Below the pieces are notes generated by a model, which worked only from the letters and a program-made list of their open reading frames with translations, did no database searches and was not told where the DNA came from. Source: CALBPI01 sp963922335 (lineage in GTDB: Bacteria > Pseudomonadota > Gammaproteobacteria > Steroidobacterales > Woeseiaceae). From it: a stretch of DNA of 64,000 nt. The stretch is from assembly GCA_963922335.1 (NCBI GenBank), contig CAWUIB010000001.1:496001-560000 (forward strand), written 5' to 3'. The position numbers and the translations under genes are program-made. This document shows positions 49,915 to 59,960 of the stretch, in pieces (the stretch's first letter is position 1; every line of letters begins with the position of its first letter).

Positions 49915-52518
49915 ATGCTCGAGCCCGAGATCGAGGCGGTTGCTCTGGGCGATCCGAATGCCGTCATTGTGACGTCAGGCCAACGTCTTGCCAGCACAAT
50001 ACGCTATCGGCAATCCGTTCATGTTGCCGACGGCGTTACCGGTAGTTGGGTTGGTCCGGATGTTTGTACCTGGGATCAATTCCTGCGCCAACGCTACGAT
50101 GATCTGCTGTTTTCACCTGAACTCAACACGACATTGCCGTCGATCGTGCCTGCAGAGGCCGAGCGCGTTCTTTGGCAGCAATCAATCGAAAAAACCGCCA
50201 AGGCCTGGAATCTAACGCTCGGGAACGCAGCCGCTCTCGCTCGGGAGTCCGCAAGAACCTGGCGCAGAGCCATTGAATGGTGTGTTTCCGTTGCGGAGAT
50301 TAAATCGAAGAGCACCACTGATGACGGCGATTTCTTTGTGGCGTCGCTTTCCGAGTTTTGTCAGTCGATGCCCACTGACTCGATTCTGGAGAGTCAGACC
50401 GCCGACACAGTCTTGAGGCACCTGAATCACTTGACCGGGATACTGCCGGAATGCATCTATTTCGCCGGGTTTTCGCGATTGACCCCTCAACAGCAGATGC
50501 TCTTTGACGCCCTACCGGCGGTGATGATCGATTCCGAAGCGCCACACGCAAGCTTGAGCGGTGACTTGCGAGTCATGGAGACGCCCGACGATGAACTGCG
50601 TGCGGCTGGGCAGTGGGCTCGGAGATCGCTGGAGGAAAACCCAGGGGCACGCCTTGCCATCGTGGTGCCGAATCTTTCTGAGCGACTCATTCGTTGCAGA
50701 GAGAGTGTGCTGGACGGTCTGGTACCGCTCCAGAGTACACGCTTCGAATCGGATACCTCGGGGTGGCTCAACGTTTCACTGGGCACTCCCTTATCTGACG
50801 TGCCTGCGGTTCGAGATGTACTCAACCTTCTTGAATGGACCGCGCACGGTGGCTCGTTCGTTGCGATTTCTCGCCTGAACCGTTGCCACAGTTTCTGGGC
50901 GGATTCGGTCTCGCTTGAGCGAATGCTAAGAAGGAGTCGCGACCGTCATTGGACGCCGGAGGAGCTTGGGCGGGAGTTGGAGCGTCTCGGCGTAGACATG
51001 CCTGCGTGGCTGAGCGCATCACGGGCGTTGGCTGAATTTGCTGGGCAACAGCATCGTCCCTCCGCATGGATACCGGGTATCGCAACGCTTTTGGAGTCTT
51101 GTGCATGGCTGGGACGCGAAGCGCTGGATTCAGAGCGCTATCAGTTGCGTTCTCAATTTGATGATGCGGTTGATTTACTTCAGCGTGTCGATGCGCATCT
51201 CGGACCGATCTCTCTAGCGCATATGGTGGGTTTGATTTCCGCACAGCTCGCGGAGCGCACGTTTGCGCCGGAGCAGGCAGAGTCTCAAGTGCTTCTTTGC
51301 GGTCCGCTAGAGACTGCAGGCATGACATTTGACGCGATCTGGATCGCCGGCATGGACTCCACCCAGTGGCCACCGCCAGGCAAACCCCTCGCACTGCTGT
51401 CCGCCGCGCTTCAACGAGCGCATGAAATGCCGGATGCCTCGCCTGAGCAGACACGCAGATTCTGGAGTCATCAATGGCGTCGCCTGATTGACTGCGCGAG
51501 CACTGTGCACGCGAGCTATTCGGCGTTTGTCGATGGGCGCGAACGCTTGCCGGCACCCGTCGTCTCTACGTCCGAACGACTTTCACCAATTGAATCCTGC
51601 CCTTCGTCACTGCAACGATTGCTGGGTAGTACGCCGGTCAACCGTATTGGAGACCATTTCCCCGTCTGGCCCGCGGGAAAACCCGTTCGCGGTGGACACC
51701 ATGTACTGAGACTGCTCGGTGCAGATCCATTCCTGGCGCAGGTAACGGCACGATGGGGTGTAGGACCTGTCGAGCAACCGGAGTACGGCATCGGTACACG
51801 AACTCGAGGTGTATTGATTCACGCAGCACTTGAGGCGCTGTACAGCGTCGATCAGCACAGCGAACTGATGCCAACTGATGAAGCTATCGAACAGGCGGTA
51901 TCGAACACTTTTCGAGCACAGTTTGCGGGCACGGATGCAACGTTTCGTGCACTGCTACGCCAGGAGGAAGCGAGGGCCACTAATCTGATTCGCGAATTTG
52001 TCGCGCGGGAACGAGCGAGAGCACCTTTTCGTATACATGCTTTGGAATCCGCTCAGGAGCTGCGCCTTGGGTCGCTCACGCTTCAACTCCGGGCCGATCG
52101 CATCGACCTCGTTGATGGCGGATTAACGATCATCGACTACAAAACCGGTGCTGCGGATTTTCAGCCAGATGTGCGCAGCGCCGACTTTGATCGTGTCACC
52201 CAACTCGCGGCATATGCGCTCGCGTCAGAGGGACCGATCTCTGCGGTGGTGATCGCATCGATCCATCCACGCAATCAAAGCTACCGCGGGCTGTACCGGG
52301 AAGGACAACAGCGACTACCCGACGATGTCGTTAGTCGCGGTAGTCCAAAGTTGCTTGAGGACGCAATACCCAACTGGACCGAGATTGCGCGAGCGCGCGC
52401 CGCGATGCTTGAAGGTGGGGAAGGTTGGCTCAATCTCAAAATGCCTGCGAAAGACTGGATGGCGATGGGGCCACTCAGTCGAATGGCAGATGTCCGTGGT
52501 GCTCTGGACCGTGAATAG
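49915..52518 (+). CDS. AddB-like PD-(D/E)XK nuclease/inactivated helicase subunit
   Basis: An 867-residue protein with an SF1-helicase-like N-terminal layout (no intact Walker A seen) and a C-terminal RecB-type nuclease. GVLIHAALEALY holds the conserved His; RADRIDLVDGGLTIIDYKTG holds the catalytic Asp ... Asp-x-Lys of PD-(D/E)XK (about residues 725-745). It matches the group annotated as 'probable DNA repair protein' that sits before a UvrD/AddA helicase. The pair likely replaces or complements RecBCD in double-strand break end processing. It starts 3 bases after alaA and overlaps the helicase gene. Confidence 0.85.
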   Translation: MLEPEIEAVALGDPNAVIVTSGQRLASTIRYRQSVHVADGVTGSWVGPDVCTWDQFLRQRYDDLLFSPELNTTLPSIVPAEAERVLWQQSIEKTAKAWNLTLGNAAALARESARTWRRAIEWCVSVAEIKSKSTTDDGDFFVASLSEFCQSMPTDSILESQTADTVLRHLNHLTGILPECIYFAGFSRLTPQQQMLFDALPAVMIDSEAPHASLSGDLRVMETPDDELRAAGQWARRSLEENPGARLAIVVPNLSERLIRCRESVLDGLVPLQSTRFESDTSGWLNVSLGTPLSDVPAVRDVLNLLEWTAHGGSFVAISRLNRCHSFWADSVSLERMLRRSRDRHWTPEELGRELERLGVDMPAWLSASRALAEFAGQQHRPSAWIPGIATLLESCAWLGREALDSERYQLRSQFDDAVDLLQRVDAHLGPISLAHMVGLISAQLAERTFAPEQAESQVLLCGPLETAGMTFDAIWIAGMDSTQWPPPGKPLALLSAALQRAHEMPDASPEQTRRFWSHQWRRLIDCASTVHASYSAFVDGRERLPAPVVSTSERLSPIESCPSSLQRLLGSTPVNRIGDHFPVWPAGKPVRGGHHVLRLLGADPFLAQVTARWGVGPVEQPEYGIGTRTRGVLIHAALEALYSVDQHSELMPTDEAIEQAVSNTFRAQFAGTDATFRALLRQEEARATNLIREFVARERARAPFRIHALESAQELRLGSLTLQLRADRIDLVDGGLTIIDYKTGAADFQPDVRSADFDRVTQLAAYALASEGPISAVVIASIHPRNQSYRGLYREGQQRLPDDVVSRGSPKLLEDAIPNWTEIARARAAMLEGGEGWLNLKMPAKDWMAMGPLSRMADVRGALDRE

Positions 52519-55500
52519 GCCGCTCGATTTCGAAGCGCGTGAACGCGCGCTGGATATCCAAGCGAGCTTTATTGTTCAGGCCCCTGCCGGTTCAGGAAAA
52601 ACCGCATTGCTGACGCGTCGGATTTTGCGTTTGCTCGCCGTTGTTGATGCACCCGAGCAAATTCTTGCGATCACGTTCACGCGCAAGGCTGCAGATGAAA
52701 TGCGGGCACGCGTGGTGACGGCGCTCCGAGAGGCTGTCACCGAGCAGACCGTAAGCACTGAGTTTGAGGCCGCAATCCACGCCGATGCAAAGGCGGCACT
52801 CGCCCGCGATAGCGAACAAGCATGGGCGTTATTGCAGATGCCAGAGCGGCTGCAGATCATGACGGTAGACGCGCTCAATGCACGATTAATCGCGGCTCGT
52901 CCGTTGACCGCCGGCCAACTCGGTCGACAACTGGTCACCACCGAACAGCGATCGCGCTTCTTGCGGGAGTCAGCCGAAGCGATGCTCGACTGGGTTACCG
53001 AAACGGGCGCCACTGCCGAGGGGATTCGTGAAGTTTTTTCCAGCGCCGATTTCGATATGGGCGTCTGGCGACGGCAGATCACGGACATGCTGCATAAGCG
53101 TGATCGTTGGTTACCCATAATTTTGGAACGATTGGCTGCGTCGCCAGAGACCCGACGTGCTGACAGTGAAGCGCTATTGGCGAGTATTTCGAACCGGGTG
53201 ATTACAAGAGTCACCAGTCAATTGCCCCCTGATTTGCTCGAACCCTTGTATTCGGCGGTCACGTTCGCAACAGCGAACCTCGCTGACTCCGATCCGAGTC
53301 TCCTCGTTTCGTGGGATGCCACCAACGCTGCCGACGTACCCGCTTTTTGGCGTGCAGCATGCGGCGTGCTACTCAAGAAAGACGACACGTGGCGCAGTCG
53401 GCTCGACGTAAAGTGCGGCTTCCCGCCCGCGGCCAAAACCGAGAAGGAGGCGGCCCTCTATTTGCTGAACCAGCTGGCCGGTATAGAGGGGTTGGATGTC
53501 GCGCTAGCCGCCACTCGATTACTGCCGGATTTACACTACACGGATAGGGAGTGGCTGGGCGTCGAGGCCATGTTGTTAACGCTGCGGGCCGCGGGTGCCG
53601 AGCTCGAGCGCATCATGACAGCGAACGCTGCGTTCGACTATCCAGAACTTGCGGCACAGGCGCTTCAAGCTCTTGGCGATGACGGTGACGCTTCGGATCT
53701 CGCATTGCAATATGACTACCGGCTGCAGCATATCCTCGTCGATGAAATGCAGGATACGAGTGCGCGCCAGTATCGTCTGTTGGAACGTTTGATTGCGGGC
53801 TGGTCCACATCGGACGGTCGCACGCTGTTTTGCGTTGGTGACCCAATGCAATCGATCTATCGTTTCCGAGGCGCTGAAGTCAGCTTATTTCTCAAGGCGT
53901 GGGATGAGGGCATTGGTGGCTACCCACTTTTACCGTTACGGCTCTCCACCAATTTTCGATCGACCCGTCCGATCATTGAATGGGTGAATTCGAGTTTTTC
54001 CAGAATTTTTGGACCGCAATCCGACCGCATCGAAGAGTCCGTCGCTCACGCACACTCGGACTGGGCTCCGAGCGCATCGCACTCGGGTGAAGTGCGTTGG
54101 CACTTTGACACGAACGCGGGTCGGGATGAGGCTGACACGGTGTTAACGACGGTTTCGAGCTTGCTCAGTTCAAGCGAAGGGAGTATTGCCGTTCTCGGTC
54201 GAACCCGGCACGCGTTGCAGCCCGTGATCGCGAAGCTTGAGCAACATGGGGTGAGCTTCGAGTCAGTAGAGATGGAGCGGCTCACCGAGCGTCCAGAAGT
54301 GCAGGAGCTCATCACGCTGACCCGATTGCTCGAGATGCCGGATGACGATGTCGCATGGTTGGGGGCATTGAGGGCGCCATGGTGTGGTCTTGGTCTCGCT
54401 CAACTGGATGCAATGATGCGACTCGAGCCCGAGATCCCACCCGTATCGATCGAGGCGCGAGCGCAATTAGCCATTATCGAGAATATCTGGTCGGCGAGTG
54501 AAACGAAGGCTGTGGAAGCGTTCTTGTACCTCGTGAAGCAGGCACGACGAGATGCGGCGACGCGCACGCTCCGGGAGCGGGTGGAAACGCTCTGGGGGGC
54601 GCTGGGTTGTCCGGCGATGCTGGTTGCAGACAGCCAACTGGATGCTGCGTTTGCTTACCTGGCCGCACTGGACGAGCTCGAAAATTCAGGTCACTTGGAT
54701 AACCCGGCGGAGCTTGAGCAATTGTTGGAAGCTCGAAAAGTGACGGGCGGTAAGGCCGGAGCACGGGTCGTTGTCATGACGATCTACTCGTCCAAGGGAC
54801 TCGAATTTGATCATGTACTGATGCCCGGGATGAATGTCGGCTCGCAGAGTGACACCGCCCCGAGTTTGCGCATCGAAGCCGGAGAAGTGGAGGGGCAGGG
54901 TGCCGTCATGTTCTCGGCGATTGCCTCGCGTGCAACGCTTGGCGCGGACCCAAAAAGTCAGTTGCTTGCGCAGTTGGAAACGCAACGCGGCGACAACGAG
55001 CTCAAGCGCTTGTTGTATGTCGCAACGACGAGGGCAAAGCAGACACTTCATCTGTTCGTCAGTACCGAACCAACCGCAAAAGGCGAACGCTGGCGATCCC
55101 CGACCAGAAATACGCTGCAGCGTGCCATTTGGCCAGAGGCGTTGGAACGGCTGCCGCCACCCGAGTTGTCGCCGGACCACAGTGTGGAGGAGGCGTCTGA
55201 GACCCCGGTCTTCGCAGCGCCGCAGCGCGTCAGCGCTGAGCGGCCCTATCAATCGCAATCCGAACCGATACCCGTCGGCGATTCGCCGGTCTTGGAACCG
55301 GAAGCGGAAAACGAGCATGGCGAAGCTTCGGCCCGCCATATTGGCACTGTGGTACATGAATGGATGCGACGGCTTGCAGGTCTGGAGGATCCCTGGGGTC
55401 AATTCAAAAAATTCTTCGATACGCAGAGCCGAACCAAGCATGCACTACAGCAGCTAGGTGTGGTTAGCGAGGAACTCGATGCGGCAACCGAAAGCGTACA

Positions 55501-55870
55501 TGCGTTGCTCGAGGGTGGCGTCAACTGCGAGCAAGGGCGATGGATTCTGAGTAACAAACACCGGGACAGTCAGACCGAGTTTCCTCTGTGGACACGCACG
55601 TCAACCGGGGTTCGTCGTTTGATTGTCGATCGACTTCTGCGGGACGAAAAAAACCAGCTGTGGGTTATCGATTACAAGACCAGTACGAGCGGTGACGGCA
55701 ATTTGGATACGTTTTTCGCATCGGAGGTTCGGCGGTATCGGCCCCAGCTAGAGCGCTACGCCGAGGCGATCGCGCAGTTACCGAGGTTTCGATCCGACGC
55801 CGGGACGATTCGCTCTGCGCTTTATTTTGTCGCGTATGGGGAGCTGGTCGAGCTTACTCAGGAGCCCTGA
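52490..55870 (+). CDS. AddA/RecB-like UvrD helicase-nuclease
   Basis: An SF1A helicase fused to a RecB nuclease, about 1126 residues. Walker A APAGSGKTALLTRR is near residues 30-43, then AITFTRKAADEMRARV, the Q-type motif FCVGDPMQSIYRFRGAE, the superfamily motif MTIYSSKGLEFDHVL and LLYVATTRAKQTLHLF. The C-terminal nuclease core is LIVDRLLRDEKNQLWVIDYKTS (about 1046-1067). The start is uncertain: ATG 52490 (taken) overlaps the AddB-like gene by 29 bases; GTG 52511 would overlap by 8. With its partner it should resect DNA ends for RecA. Its end overlaps convergent gspN by 17 bases. Confidence 0.9.
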   Translation: MSVVLWTVNRPLDFEARERALDIQASFIVQAPAGSGKTALLTRRILRLLAVVDAPEQILAITFTRKAADEMRARVVTALREAVTEQTVSTEFEAAIHADAKAALARDSEQAWALLQMPERLQIMTVDALNARLIAARPLTAGQLGRQLVTTEQRSRFLRESAEAMLDWVTETGATAEGIREVFSSADFDMGVWRRQITDMLHKRDRWLPIILERLAASPETRRADSEALLASISNRVITRVTSQLPPDLLEPLYSAVTFATANLADSDPSLLVSWDATNAADVPAFWRAACGVLLKKDDTWRSRLDVKCGFPPAAKTEKEAALYLLNQLAGIEGLDVALAATRLLPDLHYTDREWLGVEAMLLTLRAAGAELERIMTANAAFDYPELAAQALQALGDDGDASDLALQYDYRLQHILVDEMQDTSARQYRLLERLIAGWSTSDGRTLFCVGDPMQSIYRFRGAEVSLFLKAWDEGIGGYPLLPLRLSTNFRSTRPIIEWVNSSFSRIFGPQSDRIEESVAHAHSDWAPSASHSGEVRWHFDTNAGRDEADTVLTTVSSLLSSSEGSIAVLGRTRHALQPVIAKLEQHGVSFESVEMERLTERPEVQELITLTRLLEMPDDDVAWLGALRAPWCGLGLAQLDAMMRLEPEIPPVSIEARAQLAIIENIWSASETKAVEAFLYLVKQARRDAATRTLRERVETLWGALGCPAMLVADSQLDAAFAYLAALDELENSGHLDNPAELEQLLEARKVTGGKAGARVVVMTIYSSKGLEFDHVLMPGMNVGSQSDTAPSLRIEAGEVEGQGAVMFSAIASRATLGADPKSQLLAQLETQRGDNELKRLLYVATTRAKQTLHLFVSTEPTAKGERWRSPTRNTLQRAIWPEALERLPPPELSPDHSVEEASETPVFAAPQRVSAERPYQSQSEPIPVGDSPVLEPEAENEHGEASARHIGTVVHEWMRRLAGLEDPWGQFKKFFDTQSRTKHALQQLGVVSEELDAATESVHALLEGGVNCEQGRWILSNKHRDSQTEFPLWTRTSTGVRRLIVDRLLRDEKNQLWVIDYKTSTSGDGNLDTFFASEVRRYRPQLERYAEAIAQLPRFRSDAGTIRSALYFVAYGELVELTQEP

Positions 55871-56627
55871 GACTGCCTTCCCAGTTGAACGGGTACTGAC
55901 CCGAGCTGTTGGGTGCTCCAAGCAAGGGTCGGATAGAGTTTTCCATACCGCGAGGTGCCTGATTGGTTAGTTTCAGCAGACCGTCCATACGAAAACGCGT
56001 TCCGCTGCCAAGATCAAAGTCGCCGGAGACATCGAAGGCGCCGTCGATAGATTCGATTTTCCCTCCAATGGTGTACTCCGGGTCATCGTCTGTATCGTTA
56101 AACCGGATTCTGTGGCTGCCGAGTGGCTGGTTCCCGATGGCGGCGTACATCAGATCGCGAACCTCGAGCGTGCCATTGACGACTGACTCGGGCCATTGAT
56201 CCAAGACGGTAATCGAATCGGCGGTTACCCGAGCGATGCCCTGGGTAGGTCCAATGCTGGAGGAATAACGAGTGAAAGGTGTGAGGTCGATCTGGGCAAC
56301 GATACCATCCGCCTTGATGCGCCCAGAGGGCGAGATTGCTAAATCAGTTTCGACGAAGCCGCCCGGGACCTGAGCCTCAATAGCCACACGAACCTTGCCC
56401 GTCAGCAAGCCGAATGGTGACAGGGACCACTGAACAGGTCCAACACCAATTCGCTGTGCCTCGATGGCCGAAATCTGTCCATTCCAGATCGTGCCGCTAA
56501 TGCCGCGAACCGCGACATTGTCTGGCAGGAACCAATTGATGGCTACGGATGCGGGTAGTCGCGCAAACAGACCGATCAACAACACAGGAAGGGCGATGTA
56601 CAACCCTCGCTTTAACCCCAGCGACAT
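55854..56627 (-). CDS. gspN: Type II secretion protein N
   Basis: A 257-residue protein with an N-terminal membrane anchor (about 8-30) and a beta-rich periplasmic domain typical of GspN (GISGTIWNGQISAIEAQRIGVGPVQWSLSPFGLL). GspN is found only in some T2SS and its role is unclear. The start at 56627 lies 2 bases after the gspM stop; the longer frame is inside gspM. Last gene of the gsp unit. Confidence 0.88.
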   Translation of the reverse strand: MSLGLKRGLYIALPVLLIGLFARLPASVAINWFLPDNVAVRGISGTIWNGQISAIEAQRIGVGPVQWSLSPFGLLTGKVRVAIEAQVPGGFVETDLAISPSGRIKADGIVAQIDLTPFTRYSSSIGPTQGIARVTADSITVLDQWPESVVNGTLEVRDLMYAAIGNQPLGSHRIRFNDTDDDPEYTIGGKIESIDGAFDVSGDFDLGSGTRFRMDGLLKLTNQAPRGMENSIRPLLGAPNSSGQYPFNWEGSLRAPE

Positions 56628-56629
56628 AC

Positions 56630-57106
56630 TCAACCTCGTTGCAATACCAGACTGGCGTCGACACGCCCGGTCTCGCTGCGGTCTGTCATACGCGCTTGCG
56701 TCACGCGCAGACCGTGGGCGTTGGCGAGAATGCCAAGCCAACGCACAAGGTCGTCGAACGCGGCGTTCTCAAAATTGACCCTGATACCGTCATTGGCTGT
56801 CGGGGAGCTGCTTCGGTAGGCGTTGCTCAATCCGTTTGCATTCGCAGTGTTGGCTACGATTAGGGTCAGCGAGCCCTCTGCATCGGTGCTGGCACCGGTC
56901 ACGGGCGTGCCACCTCGACTTGCGATCAGTCGATCGGCGCTGGCAATCAACCGTTCTTTACGTTCAACGGCGATTTCCGAGCGTTCGTGATTCACCATGA
57001 CCGGCTCGAGCACAAACAAATAGATGGCGGTGACGATCGCGACGACGGCCGCCGTCGAAACCAGCACCTGTTCGCGACGTTGCAGAGTATCAAACCACTC
57101 TCTCAT
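56630..57106 (-). CDS. gspM: Type II secretion protein M
   Basis: A 158-residue inner-membrane assembly-platform protein. It has a short cytoplasmic N-terminus MREWFDTLQRREQVLV, one membrane helix (about 15-33) and a ferredoxin-like periplasmic domain ending FDDLVRWLGILANAHGLRV. It partners GspL, whose gene it overlaps by four bases. Confidence 0.9.
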   Translation of the reverse strand: MREWFDTLQRREQVLVSTAAVVAIVTAIYLFVLEPVMVNHERSEIAVERKERLIASADRLIASRGGTPVTGASTDAEGSLTLIVANTANANGLSNAYRSSSPTANDGIRVNFENAAFDDLVRWLGILANAHGLRVTQARMTDRSETGRVDASLVLQRG

Positions 57107-58371
57107 AGCGCCGCCTCCGTTACCTGGATTCGCCCGGCAATCTGCCCCTCTTCCTTGCGCTCCGTGCGCAGGATTCGCGCCTCTAATTCGCCGCTCTCGG
57201 TGATGGCTTCCCGCAGCTCCTCAAGCGCAATATCTGATTCGGTAATCAGTTGCAGATTAAGCGTGCCATTGTCGTAGCTGATCGCTTCAATTTCGGGGGG
57301 TGTCTCCGCACCCGCGTCGGACAAGGCGATCAAATAGTCGAGAAAGTCAACGCCACCACTCATCGATGTCGAACCGCTGTTGCCGCGGCCTGCTTGTCGA
57401 CGGTTCAGCACATTCGAAAGCTGCGGTTCGGCGCGTCCAGGGTCCAGACGTTCGCCGGTCAATTGCGTCAATCTCGAAACGATCTGTTGATCGAGGTTCG
57501 CAGCTTGACGAGATAATGCCCTCGCCTCGATTGCGGTAGTTGTGAACGCCATCAAACCAACAGCGACCAGGAGTCCCGCGGCCGCATACCACGGCCTGAG
57601 TGCTGCCATGGTGTCCGCTCTGACCGCGAACTGACCTTGCAACAGATCCGTCCCTGAGCGGGCCATCAAAGCGCGTGCCGCGAATCCGAACCAACCCTGC
57701 GAGAGGGCGCGCCTATCGACAGGAATCGGGCCCGCCTCCAACGCATCTAGCGCTGATGCGTTGTGCGCCATTCCGGCATCGTCCGCATAGATCTGGATCT
57801 GCCGAATCGACTCGCTGTCTTCACCGAGCGATTCGATGGTCGCGTCAATCGCGAGTTGCAGTGGTAAACCTCGGAACGACACTGGCTCAACACCGGCGCC
57901 GTCAATAATGGCAATGTCGTTGGTTAGTAGAATCTGCAGGTGGCCCTCAACCGCATCGAGTGCGTCGGGCAGGGCGTAAGCGGCTCGCGGCGACAAATCC
58001 TCGGCTGCGAGATTCTCGAGAACGGTTGCCAACACATCCTGCGGCATTACAACCACGCCGCGAGTGTTGTCTTCACGCTTTTTGCCCGCTGCGAAGTGCA
58101 GCGTGTCAATCTCTCCGGGGAAATGTTCTTCAAGCGCGAACGGCAAGGCCGTCAGGAGCTTCTTGCCGGTCACCGGCAGGTCCGTTTCCAACATCGTGAT
58201 CTTGTCGGACGACAGGATCAGGTGGATCGGCATACCCTGCGATGCGCGCGCAAGGGCTTGCAGATCGCCCTCCCCAGGCGCGGAGACGGCATCGCCGCTG
58301 CTATTGGACCGTACCCAAAAGTAATGTTCGGGGTCGCTGTCGCTTACACCCACGTAGATTATGTCGCTCAC
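57103..58371 (-). CDS. gspL: Type II secretion protein L
   Basis: A 422-residue assembly-platform protein. The cytoplasmic actin-like domain (about 1-245), which in relatives binds the GspE ATPase, is followed by a membrane helix near 262-284 (AAAGLLVAVGLMAFTTTAI) and a periplasmic domain. GTG start. The gene lies 30 bases after gspK and overlaps gspM. Confidence 0.9.
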   Translation of the reverse strand: MSDIIYVGVSDSDPEHYFWVRSNSSGDAVSAPGEGDLQALARASQGMPIHLILSSDKITMLETDLPVTGKKLLTALPFALEEHFPGEIDTLHFAAGKKREDNTRGVVVMPQDVLATVLENLAAEDLSPRAAYALPDALDAVEGHLQILLTNDIAIIDGAGVEPVSFRGLPLQLAIDATIESLGEDSESIRQIQIYADDAGMAHNASALDALEAGPIPVDRRALSQGWFGFAARALMARSGTDLLQGQFAVRADTMAALRPWYAAAGLLVAVGLMAFTTTAIEARALSRQAANLDQQIVSRLTQLTGERLDPGRAEPQLSNVLNRRQAGRGNSGSTSMSGGVDFLDYLIALSDAGAETPPEIEAISYDNGTLNLQLITESDIALEELREAITESGELEARILRTERKEEGQIAGRIQVTEAAL

Positions 58372-58401
58372 ACTGATTGCCTTTGAGTCGCGGAGTTCTG
58401 G

Positions 58402-59334
58402 TTATGGCGGGCTGCCGAAGCTGCGTTGGATAACAGCGACTTGCCCCTCGTCCGTGCGATACAGAACAGAGTACATCGTGAACCGGGTAGTGCCAATACG
58501 GACCACTGAGCGCAGCTGGAAGTAGCGTGTTCGGGTATCCAGCGTTTCAATCGATTCATCGCTCAGAATGCCAGCAAAGGTGACGCTGGGGTCTTCGATG
58601 CCAATCTCTGCGCGCTCCTCTATCACTCGTTGGACATCCGCACCGGAGATGTTCTCGTCGAGCGTTTGCAAAAGGAGCTGAGTGGCCGTGTTGACGTTAA
58701 GGGCCGTGCGTTGGGGTAGCGCGGCCACATGTGGTAGGAGTTGTGGCAAAACATCGGGCGTCAGCCCCTCGACCATGGCAAGTTCCGCCGTCGAGCGAAA
58801 CGCAAGATTCGGTACTCGAAGCGGCGGTAAACGGTTCGTGTAAATCTCGTCCTCGCCGCCGCCTGGGAAACGGGGTTCGGTATCGTTATCGGACCAGTCC
58901 ATTACCGCCTCGGCGATCTGTGGATCGAGCTCCAGTGCTCCGAGGAGTCGTCGAAACCGTTCCAGCTCAATCTCTACCGGTGCGCCATCCGCGTCCATGA
59001 GATTGTTGAGATTAAATCGGCCTTGAAGATCGATGAGCGCGCCGGCCACCACACCTTCGATACCGACGCCTTCCACCGGCAGTGGTGGCAGCTCTTGCGC
59101 CCACAATTCTCCGAAGTGGTCGTTCTCGGTGTCGTTGAGATCCTGCCGCAAAATGTCACCGATCCAGCTTTCCGCACCGATAGCGAATAATCGCGCCTGT
59201 TCCTGCCAAAGCAGACTCTGCGTGCGTCTGGTCTGGAGTGTCACATCGTAGGCAAGCTTCGTAATCACGGAAATGATCAGCGTCGTGATCAGGAGCGAAA
59301 ATACGATAGCGATCGCGCCTTGTTGGCGTCTCAT
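58402..59334 (-). CDS. gspK: Type II secretion minor pseudopilin K
   Basis: A 310-residue minor pseudopilin with a short leader ending RRQQG, then the hydrophobic AIAIVFSLLITTLIISVITKL. Characteristically it lacks the +5 glutamate, as other GspK proteins do. A large alpha-domain follows with two helix-hairpin-helix-like parts. GspK caps the pseudopilus with GspI and GspJ. It overlaps gspJ by four bases. Confidence 0.92.
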   Translation of the reverse strand: MRRQQGAIAIVFSLLITTLIISVITKLAYDVTLQTRRTQSLLWQEQARLFAIGAESWIGDILRQDLNDTENDHFGELWAQELPPLPVEGVGIEGVVAGALIDLQGRFNLNNLMDADGAPVEIELERFRRLLGALELDPQIAEAVMDWSDNDTEPRFPGGGEDEIYTNRLPPLRVPNLAFRSTAELAMVEGLTPDVLPQLLPHVAALPQRTALNVNTATQLLLQTLDENISGADVQRVIEERAEIGIEDPSVTFAGILSDESIETLDTRTRYFQLRSVVRIGTTRFTMYSVLYRTDEGQVAVIQRSFGSPP

Positions 59335-59960
59335 AAGCGCACCTCGATAATGCGACGCAACTCGCCCCAGTATTCATGGACAAGCACGATCTCGACGGCG
59401 CGCGGTGGTGGTGATCGCGTTGCGTTAAGTGGCGGCCACTGTTCGCTCCAACTGTCGTCCGCTTCGCCCAGAAACCGAAACAAAATTTGCTCAATGCCGC
59501 CAAGCAACACTGTCTCCTGCGGCACTGTTGCGATGACCGGGTCGAGCACCGGCCACTGCGCGCGAACAAGTTCGCCCTCTTCAAACCGGTACGCCACGCG
59601 AAGGCTGCTCGCGCGCGGCGCCAGTAATGGATTGCCGTAACCGGAACGCGTTAGCTCGACGATGTAGTTGCTGCGAGAATCTGCAAGCAGTGCGGGCCGC
59701 CAAGCGTTACCAACCGGTTCGCGTACCGGGCGAGGGTGATATTGCGCAAAGTCGCTGCTCAACGTGTTGATCGCGCGCTGCAGCGTCAGCAGCTGTTCAA
59801 CTTCCTGATTCAGGCGATCTGATGCCTTGAAGGCCTGATCGAACGTCAGCCAGGCGATTGTGGCAAGCACTGCAAAAATAAATGCAGCGACCATCACCTC
59901 AATGAGCGTGAAACCAGACTGAAAGTTACGGGCTAAACGCTTGATCGTCCGGCCCCCCAT
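59331..59960 (-). CDS. gspJ: Type II secretion minor pseudopilin J
   Basis: About 209 residues, with the prepilin peptidase site QSG|FTLIEVMVAAFIFAVLA. The start is set at ATG 59960 (leader MGGRTIKRLARNFQSG); ATG 59972 is an equally possible start, and both lie inside the gspI end. GspJ joins GspI and GspK at the pseudopilus tip. Confidence 0.88.
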   Translation of the reverse strand: MGGRTIKRLARNFQSGFTLIEVMVAAFIFAVLATIAWLTFDQAFKASDRLNQEVEQLLTLQRAINTLSSDFAQYHPRPVREPVGNAWRPALLADSRSNYIVELTRSGYGNPLLAPRASSLRVAYRFEEGELVRAQWPVLDPVIATVPQETVLLGGIEQILFRFLGEADDSWSEQWPPLNATRSPPPRAVEIVLVHEYWGELRRIIEVRL

